64,000 bases of DNA from Streptomyces sp. NK08204. Lineage in GTDB: Bacteria; Actinomycetota; Actinomycetes; Streptomycetales; Streptomycetaceae. Location: NCBI RefSeq assembly GCF_020400585.1, contig NZ_JAINVF010000010.1, positions 124,001-188,000 on the forward strand, written 5' to 3'. Of this stretch, positions 44,560 to 53,025 are shown one piece after another (the stretch's first letter is position 1; the number at the start of each line of letters is the position of its first letter). Both the position numbers and the translations under genes were made by a program. The notes below the pieces were generated by a model that was given only the letters and a program-made list of their open reading frames with translations, did not search any database and was not told the DNA's origin.

Positions 44560-44988
44560 ATGACAGTAAGCAGCCAGGTGACGGCCGCCGCAGCGCCGGC
44601 CCCCCTTCCAGCCGAGGCCATGTGTCCGCACCGGCTCGTCCTGGAGCACCTCACGAGCCGCTGGGGCGTCCTGGTCCTCATCGAGCTGCTGGACCGCCCG
44701 TACCGGTTCAGCGAGCTGCGCCGGGCCGTCAGTGGCCGGGGCGGGCGGGGCGTCAGCGAGAAGATGCTCGCGCAGACCCTGCAGACCCTGGAGCGCGACG
44801 GGCTGGTGCACCGGGACGCCAAGCCGGTCATCCCGCCCCGCGTCGACTACTCCCTGACCCGCCTCGGCCGTGAGGGAGCGGAGCAGGTGCGCGCGCTGGC
44901 CCGGTGGACGCAGCACCGCATGGACGAGGTGGAGCAGGCCCGCCGCGCATACGACGAGGCCCGGGACCTTCCGTCCCGGGCCTCGTGA
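44560..44988 (+). CDS. HxlR-family redox-sensing transcriptional regulator
   Basis: 142 residues from ATG 44560. Winged-helix HxlR domain: CPHRLVLEHLTSRWGVLVLIELLDRPYRFSELRRAV, GVSEKMLAQTLQTLERDGLVHR (recognition helix and wing) and PRVDYSLTRLGREGAEQV. The single cysteine, Cys22, lies just before the first helix, as does the redox-active Cys of QorR and HypR/YodB-type sensors. It most likely represses the divergent quinone reductase until quinones or disulfide stress modify Cys22 (inference from family). The end of the gene lies inside a terminator hairpin. Confidence 0.9.
   Translation: MTVSSQVTAAAAPAPLPAEAMCPHRLVLEHLTSRWGVLVLIELLDRPYRFSELRRAVSGRGGRGVSEKMLAQTLQTLERDGLVHRDAKPVIPPRVDYSLTRLGREGAEQVRALARWTQHRMDEVEQARRAYDEARDLPSRAS
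44954..44986. terminator. Bidirectional terminator between hxlR and korB
   Basis: A 14-bp perfect stem (44954-44967 with 44973-44986) and a 5-base loop. The hairpin includes the last codons and the first base of the stop codon of hxlR and lies 45 bases past the korB stop on the other strand, so it can serve both genes. Confidence 0.8.
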
Positions 44989-45030
44989 TCAGCAGGTGCT
45001 GCGGTCACGGCCTTGCGGCCGAGCCGGGTG

Positions 45031-46092
45031 TCAGCCGACGACCGTCCAGGTGTCGCCGCCGGCCAGCAGCGCGGCCAGGTCGCCCTTGCCGCGCTGCTCG
45101 ATCGCCGTGTCGAGCTGCTCGGCCATCTGGGTGTCGTAGACCGGCCGCTCGACGGAGCGGAACACACCGATCGGGGTGTGGTGCAGGGTGTCCGGGTCGG
45201 CCAGCCGGGACAGGGCGAAGGCCGTGGTGGGCGACGCGGCGTGCGCGTCGTGCACCAGGATGTCCGCCTCGTTCTCCGGCGTCACCGTCACCACCTGCAG
45301 ATCACCGGTCTGCCGGTCGCGTACGACACCGCGCGCGCCGTCTGCACCGAACCGGATCGGCTGCCCGTGCTCCAGCCGGATCAGCGCCTCCTCGGCCTGC
45401 TGCCGGTCCTTGAGGGCGTCGAAGGCGCCGTCGTTGAAGATGTTGCAGTTCTGGTAGATCTCGATCAGCGCGGTGCCCGGGTGGTCGGCGGCGGCGCGCA
45501 GCACCTCGGTGAGGTGCTTGCGGTCGGAGTCGATGGTGCGGGCCACGAAGGAGGCCTCCGCGCCGATCGCCAGCGACACCGGGTTGAAGGGGGCGTCCAG
45601 GGAGCCCATCGGCGTGGACTTGGTGACCTTGCCGACCTCGGAGGTCGGGGAGTACTGGCCCTTGGTCAGCCCGTAGATGCGGTTGTTGAACAGCAGGATC
45701 TTCAGGTTGACGTTGCGGCGCAACGCGTGGATCAGGTGGTTGCCGCCGATGGACAGCGCGTCGCCGTCGCCGGTGACCACCCACACGCTCAGGTCGCGGC
45801 GGGAGGAGGCCAGGCCGGTGGCGATGGCGGGGGCGCGGCCGTGGATGGAGTGCATCCCGTACGTGTTCATGTAGTACGGGAAGCGGGAGGAGCAGCCGAT
45901 CCCGGAGACGAAGACGATGTTCTCCCGGGCCAGTCCCAGTTCGGGCATGAAGCCCTGGACGGCCGCCAGGATCGCGTAGTCACCGCACCCGGGGCACCAT
46001 CGCACCTCCTGGTCGGTCTTGAAGTCCTTCATGGACTGTTTGGCCTCGGCCTTGGGGACCAGCTGGAGCAGCCCGTTGGCGGCGTCAGTCAT
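45031..46092 (-). CDS. korB: 2-oxoglutarate:ferredoxin oxidoreductase, beta subunit
   Basis: 353 residues from ATG 46092. Thiamine-diphosphate subunit: WCPGCGDYAILAAVQ (cluster/TPP-binding CxxC), GIGCSSRFPYYMNTYGMHSIHGRAPAIATG, and GDGDALSIGGNHLIHALRRNVNLKILLFNN for Mg/TPP (GDG..N). With the alpha subunit it decarboxylates 2-oxoglutarate (or pyruvate) to an acyl-CoA and reduces ferredoxin, replacing or backing up the NAD-linked dehydrogenase of the TCA cycle. Its start overlaps the korA end by 8 bases, so the two are cotranscribed. Confidence 0.93.
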   Translation of the reverse strand: MTDAANGLLQLVPKAEAKQSMKDFKTDQEVRWCPGCGDYAILAAVQGFMPELGLARENIVFVSGIGCSSRFPYYMNTYGMHSIHGRAPAIATGLASSRRDLSVWVVTGDGDALSIGGNHLIHALRRNVNLKILLFNNRIYGLTKGQYSPTSEVGKVTKSTPMGSLDAPFNPVSLAIGAEASFVARTIDSDRKHLTEVLRAAADHPGTALIEIYQNCNIFNDGAFDALKDRQQAEEALIRLEHGQPIRFGADGARGVVRDRQTGDLQVVTVTPENEADILVHDAHAASPTTAFALSRLADPDTLHHTPIGVFRSVERPVYDTQMAEQLDTAIEQRGKGDLAALLAGGDTWTVVG

Positions 46093-48013
46093 GGATGGCC
46101 TCCTTGAGCGCGGTGGCGAGCTGTTCCGCCTTGAACGGCATGCCGTTGACCTGGTTGTACGAGTCCGCGTCGACCAGGTACTTCGCCCGGATCAGGGTGG
46201 CGAGCTGGCCGAGGTTCATCTCGGGGATGACGACCTTGTCGTACTGCCCGAGCACACTGCCGAGGTTGGCCGGGAAGGGGTTGAGGTGGCGCAGGTGGGC
46301 CTGTGCGATCAGTTCTCCGGCCGCGCGCAGCCGCCGTACCGCCGCCGTGATGGGCCCGTAGGTGGAACCCCAGCCGAGCACCAGGGTCCGGGCGCCCTGC
46401 ACGTCGTCGACCTCGAGGTCGGGCACGGTGATGCCGTCGATCTTGGCCTGCCGGGTGCGGACCATGAAGTCGTGGTTGGCCGGGTCGTAGGAGATGTTGC
46501 CGGTGCCGTCCTGCTTCTCGATGCCGCCGATGCGGTGCTCCAGGCCGGGGGTGCCCGGGATGGCCCAGGGGCGGGCCAGGGTCTGCGGGTCCCGCTTGTA
46601 GGGCCAGAAGACCTCGGTGCCGTCGTCCAGGGTGTGGTTCGGGCCGGAGGCGAACTGGACGCGCAGGTCCGGCAACTCGTCCAGATCCGGGATGCGCCAC
46701 GGTTCGGAGCCGTTGGCCAGGTAGCCGTCGGAGAGCAGGAGCACCGGCGTCCGGTACGTCAGTGCGATCCGGGCCGCGTCCAGGGCCGCGTCGAAGCAGT
46801 CGGCGGGGGTCTTGGGAGCGACCACCGGGACCGGTGCCTCGCCGTTGCGGCCGAACATCGCCTGGAGCAGGTCGGCCTGCTCGGTCTTGGTGGGCAGACC
46901 CGTCGACGGCCCGCCGCGCTGGATGTCGACGACCAGCAGGGGCAGCTCCAGCGAGACCGCGAGGCCGATCGTCTCGCTCTTGAGCGCGAGGCCGGGGCCG
47001 CTCGTCGTGGTCACCGCGAGGGATCCGCCGAAGGCGGCACCCAGAGCGGCGCCGATGCCGGCGATCTCGTCCTCGGCCTGGAAGGTGCGCACGCCGAAGT
47101 TCTTGTGCTTGCTCAGCTCGTGCAGGATGTCCGAGGCCGGGGTGATCGGGTACGAGCCCAGGAACAGCGGCAGGTCCGCCTGCCGGGACGCGGTGACCAG
47201 GCCGTAGGCCAGGGCGAGGTTGCCGGAGATGTTCCGGTAGGTGCCCACCGGGAACGCCTGCGCGGCCGGGGCGACCTCGTAGGAGACGGCGAAGTCCTCC
47301 GTCGTCTCGCCGAAGTTCCAGCCCGCCCGGAACGCGGCGATGTTCGCCTCCGCGATGTGGGGCTTCTTGGCGAACTTCGACCTCAGGAACTTCTCGGTGC
47401 CCTCGGTGGGCCGGTGGTACATCCAGCTCAGCAGCCCGAGCGCGAACATGTTCTTGCTGCGCTCGGCCTCCTTGCGGGACAGGTCGAACTCCTTCAGCGC
47501 CTCCACCGTCAGCGTGGTCAGGGGCACCGGGTGGAGGTTGTAGCCGTCCAGGGAGCCGTCCTCCAGCGGGGAGGCCGCGTAGCCGACCTTCTGCAGGGCC
47601 CGCTTGGTGAACTCGTCCGTGTTGACGATGATCTCGGCGCCGCGCGGAAGGTCGCCGATGTTGGCTTTCAGCGCGGCGGGGTTCATCGCGACCAGCACGT
47701 TCGGAGCGTCGCCCGGGGTGAGGATGTCGTGGTCGGCGAAGTGGAGCTGGAACGAGGAGACGCCGGGCAGGGTGCCGGCGGGAGCACGGATCTCGGCCGG
47801 GAAGTTCGGGAGGGTGGAGAGGTCGTTCCCGAAGGTCGCGGTCTCCGAGGTGAACCGGTCGCCGGTGAGTTGCATGCCGTCACCCGAGTCTCCTGCGAAC
47901 CGGATGATCACCCGGTCGAGGCGACGTACGTCCTTGGCTCCGCCCGGTTTGCGCTGCTCACCGACGACGGCTGCGTCGGCCTGTTCGGCTGGGCTGCTGA
48001 CCTGGCTGGTCAC
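46085..48013 (-). CDS. korA: 2-oxoglutarate:ferredoxin oxidoreductase, alpha subunit
   Basis: 642 residues from GTG 48013, behind a perfect AAGGAGGTCC eight bases away; upstream frame to 48067 is unlikely. Fused gamma-alpha type: the gamma domain starts VIIRFAGDSGDGMQLTGDRF and carries GVSSFQLHFADHDILTPGDAPNVLVAMNPAAL, followed by the alpha pyrimidine domain SYPITPASDILHELSKHKNFGVRTFQAEDEIAGIGAALGAAFGG. This arrangement is typical of actinobacterial and mycobacterial KorA. Ferredoxin reduced here is a possible donor for the second nuo cluster nearby. Confidence 0.93.
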   Translation of the reverse strand: MTSQVSSPAEQADAAVVGEQRKPGGAKDVRRLDRVIIRFAGDSGDGMQLTGDRFTSETATFGNDLSTLPNFPAEIRAPAGTLPGVSSFQLHFADHDILTPGDAPNVLVAMNPAALKANIGDLPRGAEIIVNTDEFTKRALQKVGYAASPLEDGSLDGYNLHPVPLTTLTVEALKEFDLSRKEAERSKNMFALGLLSWMYHRPTEGTEKFLRSKFAKKPHIAEANIAAFRAGWNFGETTEDFAVSYEVAPAAQAFPVGTYRNISGNLALAYGLVTASRQADLPLFLGSYPITPASDILHELSKHKNFGVRTFQAEDEIAGIGAALGAAFGGSLAVTTTSGPGLALKSETIGLAVSLELPLLVVDIQRGGPSTGLPTKTEQADLLQAMFGRNGEAPVPVVAPKTPADCFDAALDAARIALTYRTPVLLLSDGYLANGSEPWRIPDLDELPDLRVQFASGPNHTLDDGTEVFWPYKRDPQTLARPWAIPGTPGLEHRIGGIEKQDGTGNISYDPANHDFMVRTRQAKIDGITVPDLEVDDVQGARTLVLGWGSTYGPITAAVRRLRAAGELIAQAHLRHLNPFPANLGSVLGQYDKVVIPEMNLGQLATLIRAKYLVDADSYNQVNGMPFKAEQLATALKEAIHD

Positions 48014-48077
48014 TGAACTGGACCTCCTTCGAGGCGGCTGTCCGGGCGTGGTCGTCCCACGGACCATCCCAGGATCA

Positions 48078-48096
48078 ACCCTACGTCGGTTAGGGT
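48078..48096. promoter_or_regulatory. Inverted repeat in the kor promoter region
   Basis: ACCCTA-N7-TAGGGT, 65-85 bases upstream of korA. The overlapping stretch from 48090 (TTAGGGTCGCCTTCCCGAG) agrees with the actinobacterial iron-box consensus at about 13 of 19 positions by my alignment, too weak to name a regulator. It is probably an operator or part of the kor promoter. Confidence 0.35.
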
Positions 48097-48178
48097 CGCC
48101 TTCCCGAGGCCATCCGCATGGTGGACGGCTTTCTGAGACGGCGTCGCGCGTCGGCCTGCTGTTGACAGAGTGTCAGCA

Positions 48179-48868
48179 TCAGGACTTGAGATAGGTCAGA
48201 ACGGCGAGAACACGCCGGTGATCCCCCTCACTCTGGGAAAGGCCGAGCTTCAGGAAGATGTTGCTGACGTGCTTCTCCACGGCCCCGTCGCTGACCACCA
48301 GCTGTCTGGCGACGGCCGAGTTCGTGCGGCCCTCCGCCATCAGGCCGAGGACCTCGCGCTCGCGTGGCGTGAGCCCGGCCAGCGCGTCCTGCTTGCGGCT
48401 CCGGCCGAGCAGCTGTGCGACGACCTCCGGGTCCAGTGCCGTACCGCCCCCGGCCACCCGCACCACCGCGTCGACGAACTCCCGCACCTCGGCGACCCGG
48501 TCCTTGAGCAGATAGCCCACGCCCCGGGTGGAACCGGCCAGCAGTTCGGTGGCGTAGCGCTCCTCCACGTACTGGGACAGCACCAGCACGCCGAGCTGCG
48601 GATAGGCCTTGCGCAGCCGTACGGCCGCCCGCACGCCCTCGTCGGTGTGGGTCGGCGGCATCCGCACGTCGGCGACCACCACGTCGGGCAGCGCGCCCTG
48701 GGCGTCGAGGTCGGCGATCGTCCTCAGCAGGGCCTCCGCGTCACCGACGCCCGCCACGACCTCGTGTCCCAGGTCGGTCAGCAGCCGGGTCAGGCCCTCC
48801 CGGAGCAGCACCGAGTCCTCGGCGATGACCACCCGCACCCTGTTCTCCACGATCTCCCGGTCCCCCAC
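48179..48868 (-). CDS. NarL/LuxR-family response regulator
   Basis: 229 residues from GTG 48868, with AAGGA seven bases upstream. Receiver domain (~12-125): acidic pocket in VIAEDSVLLREGL, phosphorylation site Asp67 (VVADVRMP) and the late Lys in GVGYLLKD. C-terminal LuxR helix-turn-helix: LTPREREVLGLMAEGRTNSAVARQLVVSDGAVEKHVSNIFLKLGL (~165-209). Last gene of a leftward set after two histidine kinases, and the only regulator there, so it is their likely shared partner. Confidence 0.92.
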   Translation of the reverse strand: MGDREIVENRVRVVIAEDSVLLREGLTRLLTDLGHEVVAGVGDAEALLRTIADLDAQGALPDVVVADVRMPPTHTDEGVRAAVRLRKAYPQLGVLVLSQYVEERYATELLAGSTRGVGYLLKDRVAEVREFVDAVVRVAGGGTALDPEVVAQLLGRSRKQDALAGLTPREREVLGLMAEGRTNSAVARQLVVSDGAVEKHVSNIFLKLGLSQSEGDHRRVLAVLTYLKS

Positions 48869-49021
48869 AAGCCGATCCTTCTCCCAGTTCCTTCCACGGC
48901 AACCGTCCTACGGGGCACCAGCATTCCAGGACCGGCATCGTGACACGCTCGAGCGGGAGATCAGGGGAGGGGCGAAAGTGGACGATCTGTACGGTTGTGG
49001 CCTGACGCGCGTCGGCCGTCG

Positions 49022-50392
49022 TCAGGCGCCGCAGCCGCGCCAGGGCAGTTCGGCGATCACCCGGGTGGGGCCGCCCGCCGGCGAGTCGACGACCAGAACG
49101 CCGTCCACCGCGTTCAGACGCCCGGCGAGTCCGGCCAGACCCGAGCCCGTGGACGCGTCCGCACCGCCCACGCCGTCGTCGGCCACCTGGAGCATCAGCC
49201 GGTCCTCCACGCGCCACACGTCCACCGTGGCGGACCGGGCGCGGCTGTGCTTGGTGACGTTCTGGAGCAGCTCGGAGACCGTGAAGTAGGCGATGCCCTC
49301 GATGGCCGGGGCCGGCCGGGCCGGCAGGTCCACCTCGACCCGCACCGGGACGGCGCAGCGGGAGGCGACGGCGGACAGTGCCGCGTCCAGGCCGCGGTCG
49401 GTCAGGACGGCAGGATGGATGCCGCGGGCGAGGTCACGCAGCTCCTGGAGCGCCGTCTTCACCTCGCCGTGCGCCTCCTCCACCATCCGCGCCGCCTCGC
49501 CCGGGTCCTCCCTGAGCTTCTCCTTGGCCAGCCCCAGGTCCATCGCGAGGCTGACCAGCCTGGCCTGGGCGCCGTCGTGCAGGTCGCGCTCGATGCGCCG
49601 CAGGTCGGCGGCGGCCGTGTCGACCACGACCCCCCGGTCCGACTCCAGCTCGACCACCCGCTCCGACAGCCGTGACGGCCCGAGCAGCCCGCGCACCAGG
49701 AGCCTGTCCACCGTCGTCAGCGCCCGCACGATCCACGGCGTGGCCAGCGTGAACAGCAGTCCGACCAGCGCGGTCACGCTGATCTCGAACGGGTTGTCGA
49801 GATAGATCTGGTGGTGTGCGTCGTCGTAGACCTGCAGACCGCCCTGGCCCGCGTACATCGGAAGCACCCAGAACCACAGCGGGTAGGTCAGCAGCGACCA
49901 GCCGCAGGTCCAGAAGGTCACCGCGACGGGGAACGAGAACACCGCCCACGGGAACTGAACCAGCGCGTACAACATGTTCCGCCAGGACGTGCCGCTCTTG
50001 AGGACCGCGCCGATCCACGCCGGCACGCCCGGCGCCCGCATCCGCAGCGGCTCCGGCTCCGCCACGTCCAGGCGCAGCAGCCCGCGCGCCCGCGCCCGTT
50101 CCAGCGCGCCGAAGCCCCGGCAGCCGGCGAGCGCCGCCGCGAGCACCGGGATGCCGAGGAAGGTCACGAGCAGGCCCGCTCCGAGCGACACCATCGTCAC
50201 CGTCCAGGTGAACAGCACGATCGCGACCGGCAGACTCAGCAGCACGTAGCCGAACTCACGCCAGGCGCGCGCCTGGAACGGGGCGCGCAGGGCGGGGGAC
50301 AGGAGGGGGCGCGGTTCGTCGTCGTGGCCGTACGCCTCGCGGCCGTACCCGTCGTGGCCGTGGCCGTACCCCTGCCCGTGCTCCGTGGTCAT
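49022..50392 (-). CDS. Sensor histidine kinase (NarL-partner class), copy 1
   Basis: 456 residues from ATG 50392. The N-terminus is His/Gly/Tyr-rich (GHGHDGYGREAYGHDDEP); four to six membrane helices follow (~45-255) without a large extracellular domain. The HisKA_3 dimerisation helix has the phospho-site His in RIERDLHDGAQARLVSLAMDLG, and the HATPase domain shows SELLQNVTKHSRA, DDGVGGAD and GSGLAGLAGRLN. Positions ~49266-49454 and 49548-49648 are identical to the matching parts of the neighbouring kinase gene. 153 bases upstream of the response regulator gene. Confidence 0.92.
   Translation of the reverse strand: MTTEHGQGYGHGHDGYGREAYGHDDEPRPLLSPALRAPFQARAWREFGYVLLSLPVAIVLFTWTVTMVSLGAGLLVTFLGIPVLAAALAGCRGFGALERARARGLLRLDVAEPEPLRMRAPGVPAWIGAVLKSGTSWRNMLYALVQFPWAVFSFPVAVTFWTCGWSLLTYPLWFWVLPMYAGQGGLQVYDDAHHQIYLDNPFEISVTALVGLLFTLATPWIVRALTTVDRLLVRGLLGPSRLSERVVELESDRGVVVDTAAADLRRIERDLHDGAQARLVSLAMDLGLAKEKLREDPGEAARMVEEAHGEVKTALQELRDLARGIHPAVLTDRGLDAALSAVASRCAVPVRVEVDLPARPAPAIEGIAYFTVSELLQNVTKHSRARSATVDVWRVEDRLMLQVADDGVGGADASTGSGLAGLAGRLNAVDGVLVVDSPAGGPTRVIAELPWRGCGA
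49266..49454. repeat. 189-bp block identical to 50800-50988
   Basis: Base-for-base identical to 50800-50988, inside the paralogous kinase genes. A second identical block of 101 bp (49548-49648) matches 51082-51182. Both pairs are offset by exactly 1534 bp, so they are collinear parts of one tandem duplication whose flanks have diverged. Confidence 0.85.
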
Positions 50393-50552
50393 CGGTGTCG
50401 TCCCGCTCTCCTCGTCCGACCGGCGGGAAGACCTGCCGGTGCCGCTGTACCTCCGTCTCCAGCCTGCTGCGCGGCGGGTCCGCGGACCATGGAGGCCGTC
50501 GGCCTCCTGGACCGGGGGTTTTCCCCACCCCCGGTGCCCGCCGGCCGGCAGC

Positions 50553-51737
50553 CTAGGGTTCCGTCCGGTCCCGCCACGGCAGTTCCGCCGTGACCACGGT
50601 CGGGCCGCCGGACGGCGAGTCGACGACGAACAGGCCGTCGACCGCGCCCAGCCGTTCCGCCAGTCCCCGCATCCCGGTGCCGCCGTCCAGCCGTGCGCCG
50701 CCGCGGCCGTCGTCGCGGACCTCGATGAACAGCCGGTCGTCCGTGCGCCACACGTCGACGGAGGCGGACCGCGCCCCGCTGTGCTTGCTGATGTTCTGCA
50801 GCAGCTCGGAGACCGTGAAGTAGGCGATGCCCTCGATGGCCGGGGCCGGCCGGGCCGGCAGGTCCACCTCGACCCGCACCGGGACGGCGCAGCGGGAGGC
50901 GACGGCGGACAGTGCCGCGTCCAGGCCGCGGTCGGTCAGGACGGCAGGATGGATGCCGCGGGCGAGGTCACGCAGCTCCTGGAGCGCCAGCTTCACCTCG
51001 CCGTGCGCCTCATCCACCATCACCGCGGCCGCGTCGGGGTCCTCCAGCAGCTTCTCCTTGGCCAGGCCGAGCCCCATCGCCAGGCTGACCAGCCTGGCCT
51101 GGGCGCCGTCGTGCAGGTCGCGCTCGATGCGCCGCAGGTCGGCGGCGGCCGTGTCGACCACGACCCCCCGGTCCGACTCCAGTTCGGCGATCCGGCGTTC
51201 CAGCTCGTCCGACGGCGACAGCAAGCCGCGCACCATCGCCCGGTCCACGTTCGCCAGGCCCCGCGCGATGAACGGCAACACCGGCCACAGCACGAACAGC
51301 GAGGTCAGCACCGTGCAGAAGGTGAGGACGCCCCAGGGCAGCCGGATGAAGTCGTACAGCAGGGTCCGCCAGCCCACCGGATCCTTCAGCGCCATCCACA
51401 GCCGCTGCAGCGGGCTCCCGCGCCCGGCGCCCCGCAGCGGACTGGGCTCCTCCACCCGCACACCGAGCAGTGCCCGGGCCCGCAGCCGCTCCAGCTTCCC
51501 CAGCTGCCGGGCGCCCAGCAGGCACAGCGCGAGCAGCGGCAGCCCGACCACCGTGAGCGTGAGCAGCGCGCTGGTGAACAGGGTCGTGCACACGTAGACG
51601 AAGCCGAACAGCGCTGACGGCAGGTTCAGCAGGAGATGCACGATCTCCTTCCAGGTGTGCGCGTCGTAGGCGAACCGGGCCGCAGGCGGACGGTCGGTGC
51701 CGTCGGCCCGGTCGGTGGCGGGCGTGGGAGCGGTCAT
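50553..51737 (-). CDS. Sensor histidine kinase (NarL-partner class), copy 2
   Basis: 394 residues from ATG 51737; the upstream frame to 51872 lacks a ribosome site. Same design as the next gene: membrane region with paired helices (~25-210), HisKA_3 with RIERDLHDGAQARLVSLAMGLG, and HATPase with SELLQNISKHSGARSA, DDGRGGARLDGGTGMRGLAERL. First gene of the leftward kinase-kinase-regulator set. The membrane halves of the two kinases differ more than the catalytic halves, so they may sense different inputs but share the regulator. Confidence 0.92.
   Translation of the reverse strand: MTAPTPATDRADGTDRPPAARFAYDAHTWKEIVHLLLNLPSALFGFVYVCTTLFTSALLTLTVVGLPLLALCLLGARQLGKLERLRARALLGVRVEEPSPLRGAGRGSPLQRLWMALKDPVGWRTLLYDFIRLPWGVLTFCTVLTSLFVLWPVLPFIARGLANVDRAMVRGLLSPSDELERRIAELESDRGVVVDTAAADLRRIERDLHDGAQARLVSLAMGLGLAKEKLLEDPDAAAVMVDEAHGEVKLALQELRDLARGIHPAVLTDRGLDAALSAVASRCAVPVRVEVDLPARPAPAIEGIAYFTVSELLQNISKHSGARSASVDVWRTDDRLFIEVRDDGRGGARLDGGTGMRGLAERLGAVDGLFVVDSPSGGPTVVTAELPWRDRTEP
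50800..50988. repeat. 189-bp block identical to 49266-49454
   Basis: Partner of the block at 49266-49454. It encodes the same 63-residue stretch joining the phospho-acceptor and ATPase domains (LQELRDLARGIHPAVLTDRG onward) in both kinases, without even a silent change. Confidence 0.85.
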
Positions 51738-51887
51738 GGCGGCCAGCCTGCCCTGCCCGCCACCGCCTGCGCCATGTGGTGCGCCGCCCTCCGGATCCGG
51801 GGGAAAACCCCACCAGCGGGCGGCCGTCACCGTCACCGTCGACGCCACCAGGGGCCACGGGCCGAGTCTCACGGCGCGACGGGCTGC

Positions 51888-51915
51888 TTACCGTCTCTTT
51901 ATCAGGGCCTAGACT
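51888..51915 (+). promoter_or_regulatory. Candidate vegetative promoter of the nuo2 cluster
   Basis: TTACCG (51888-51893), 16 bases, then TAGACT (51910-51915). Transcription would start near 51922, leaving an ~80-base leader before nuoA2. No Rex-like TGTGA-N6-TCACA site is seen here, unlike in front of nuoA. Confidence 0.45.
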
Positions 51916-52003
51916 CCCGTGCGTACGGATCCTTGAAATTGCGTGGGATCACGGAGTTCACCAAGGTCACAAGGGCACAAGGTCGGAGAGCGAGGGACGG
52001 ACG

Positions 52004-52420
52004 GTGCGGGAGACGTTGGGGGGCACGACGCTCGCCGCGGCGGACGTCGCGGCCGGATACTTCCGGTCCTACTCGGCCGTGGGGCTGCTCGCCGTCGTCG
52101 GCGTGCTCTTCGTCGCGGTCGCCTTCGGGGCAGGACGCCTGCTGCGCCCGGTGGTGCCCACCCCTGAGAAACTCCTGACCTACGAGTGCGGCGTCGACCC
52201 GGTGGGCGAGGGCTGGGCGCACACCCAGGTCCGCTACTACGTCTACGCCTTCCTGTACGTGATCTTCGCGGTCGACTCGATCTTCCTCTTCCCTTGGGCG
52301 ACGATCTTCGCCGCTCCCGGATACGGCGCGACGACCCTCGTGGAGATGTTCGTTTTCCTGGGCTTCCTCGCCGTAGGCCTGCTGTACGCATACAAGAAGG
52401 GCGTCCTGACATGGACGTGA
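52004..52420 (+). CDS. NADH-quinone oxidoreductase subunit A paralogue (NuoA2)
   Basis: 138 residues from GTG 52004, with GAGGGAC upstream. Three-helix membrane subunit with the conserved loop YECGVDPVG and the acidic VIFAVDSIFLFPWATIF helix. The N-terminus is ~20 residues longer than NuoA1 and the sequence is clearly diverged, so this is an old paralogue. First gene of the second nuo cluster. Its last 10 bases overlap nuoB2. Confidence 0.92.
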   Translation: MRETLGGTTLAAADVAAGYFRSYSAVGLLAVVGVLFVAVAFGAGRLLRPVVPTPEKLLTYECGVDPVGEGWAHTQVRYYVYAFLYVIFAVDSIFLFPWATIFAAPGYGATTLVEMFVFLGFLAVGLLYAYKKGVLTWT

Positions 52421-53025
52421 ACCCGTCTGCCCCGGAGCCCGTGCTGCTTCCCCGGCCACAGCGGCTGGGCGCCCTCGCGCGCCTGGCTCCCGAGCCGATG
52501 AAGGTGGTCCTGAACTGGGGCCGCCGGTACTCGCTGTGGGTCTTCAACTTCGGCCTCGCCTGCTGCGCGATCGAGTTCATCGCCGCGTCGATGGCCCGCC
52601 ACGACTTCATCCGCCTCGGCGTCATCCCCTTCGCGCCGGGCCCGCGCCAGGCCGACCTGATGGTCGTCTCTGGCACGGTGACGGACAAGATGGCCCCGGC
52701 CGTGAAGCGCCTGTACGAGCAGATGCCCGAGCCGAAGTACGTCATCTCCTTCGGCGCCTGCTCCAACTGCGGCGGCCCCTACTGGGACTCGTACTCCGTC
52801 ACCAAGGGCGTCGACCAGATCATCCCGGTCGACGTCTACGTCCCCGGCTGCCCGCCGCGCCCCGAGGCGCTGCTCCAGGGCATCCTCAAGCTCCAGGAGA
52901 AGATCGCCCAGGAGTCCCTGGGCGAGCGCTACGGCAACGGTTCAGCCGCCCGGCCCTCCGCCGCCGCCCTGCAGAGCGGCCTGGTCCAGCCCCCGCCGCC
53001 GCCCGCCGAGGGGGGCGCCCGATGA
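52411..53025 (+). CDS. NADH-quinone oxidoreductase subunit B paralogue (NuoB2)
   Basis: 204 residues from ATG 52411. All four N2 cluster ligands are kept: C51-C52 (FGLACCAIE), C117 (GACSNC) and C147 (VPGCPPRPE), plus an additional Cys120. It should therefore hold a [4Fe-4S] cluster and pass electrons to quinone. A ~30-residue Ala/Pro tail ends the protein. It needs a NuoD-like partner to form a quinone site, but no nuoD lies in this cluster. ATGA overlap with nuoC2. Confidence 0.92.
   Translation: MDVNPSAPEPVLLPRPQRLGALARLAPEPMKVVLNWGRRYSLWVFNFGLACCAIEFIAASMARHDFIRLGVIPFAPGPRQADLMVVSGTVTDKMAPAVKRLYEQMPEPKYVISFGACSNCGGPYWDSYSVTKGVDQIIPVDVYVPGCPPRPEALLQGILKLQEKIAQESLGERYGNGSAARPSAAALQSGLVQPPPPPAEGGAR

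Noticed and set aside
51922..52003. Rex operator in front of nuoA2
   Set aside because: Only scattered CACAA and TCACA words; no TGTGA-N6-TCACA palindrome.
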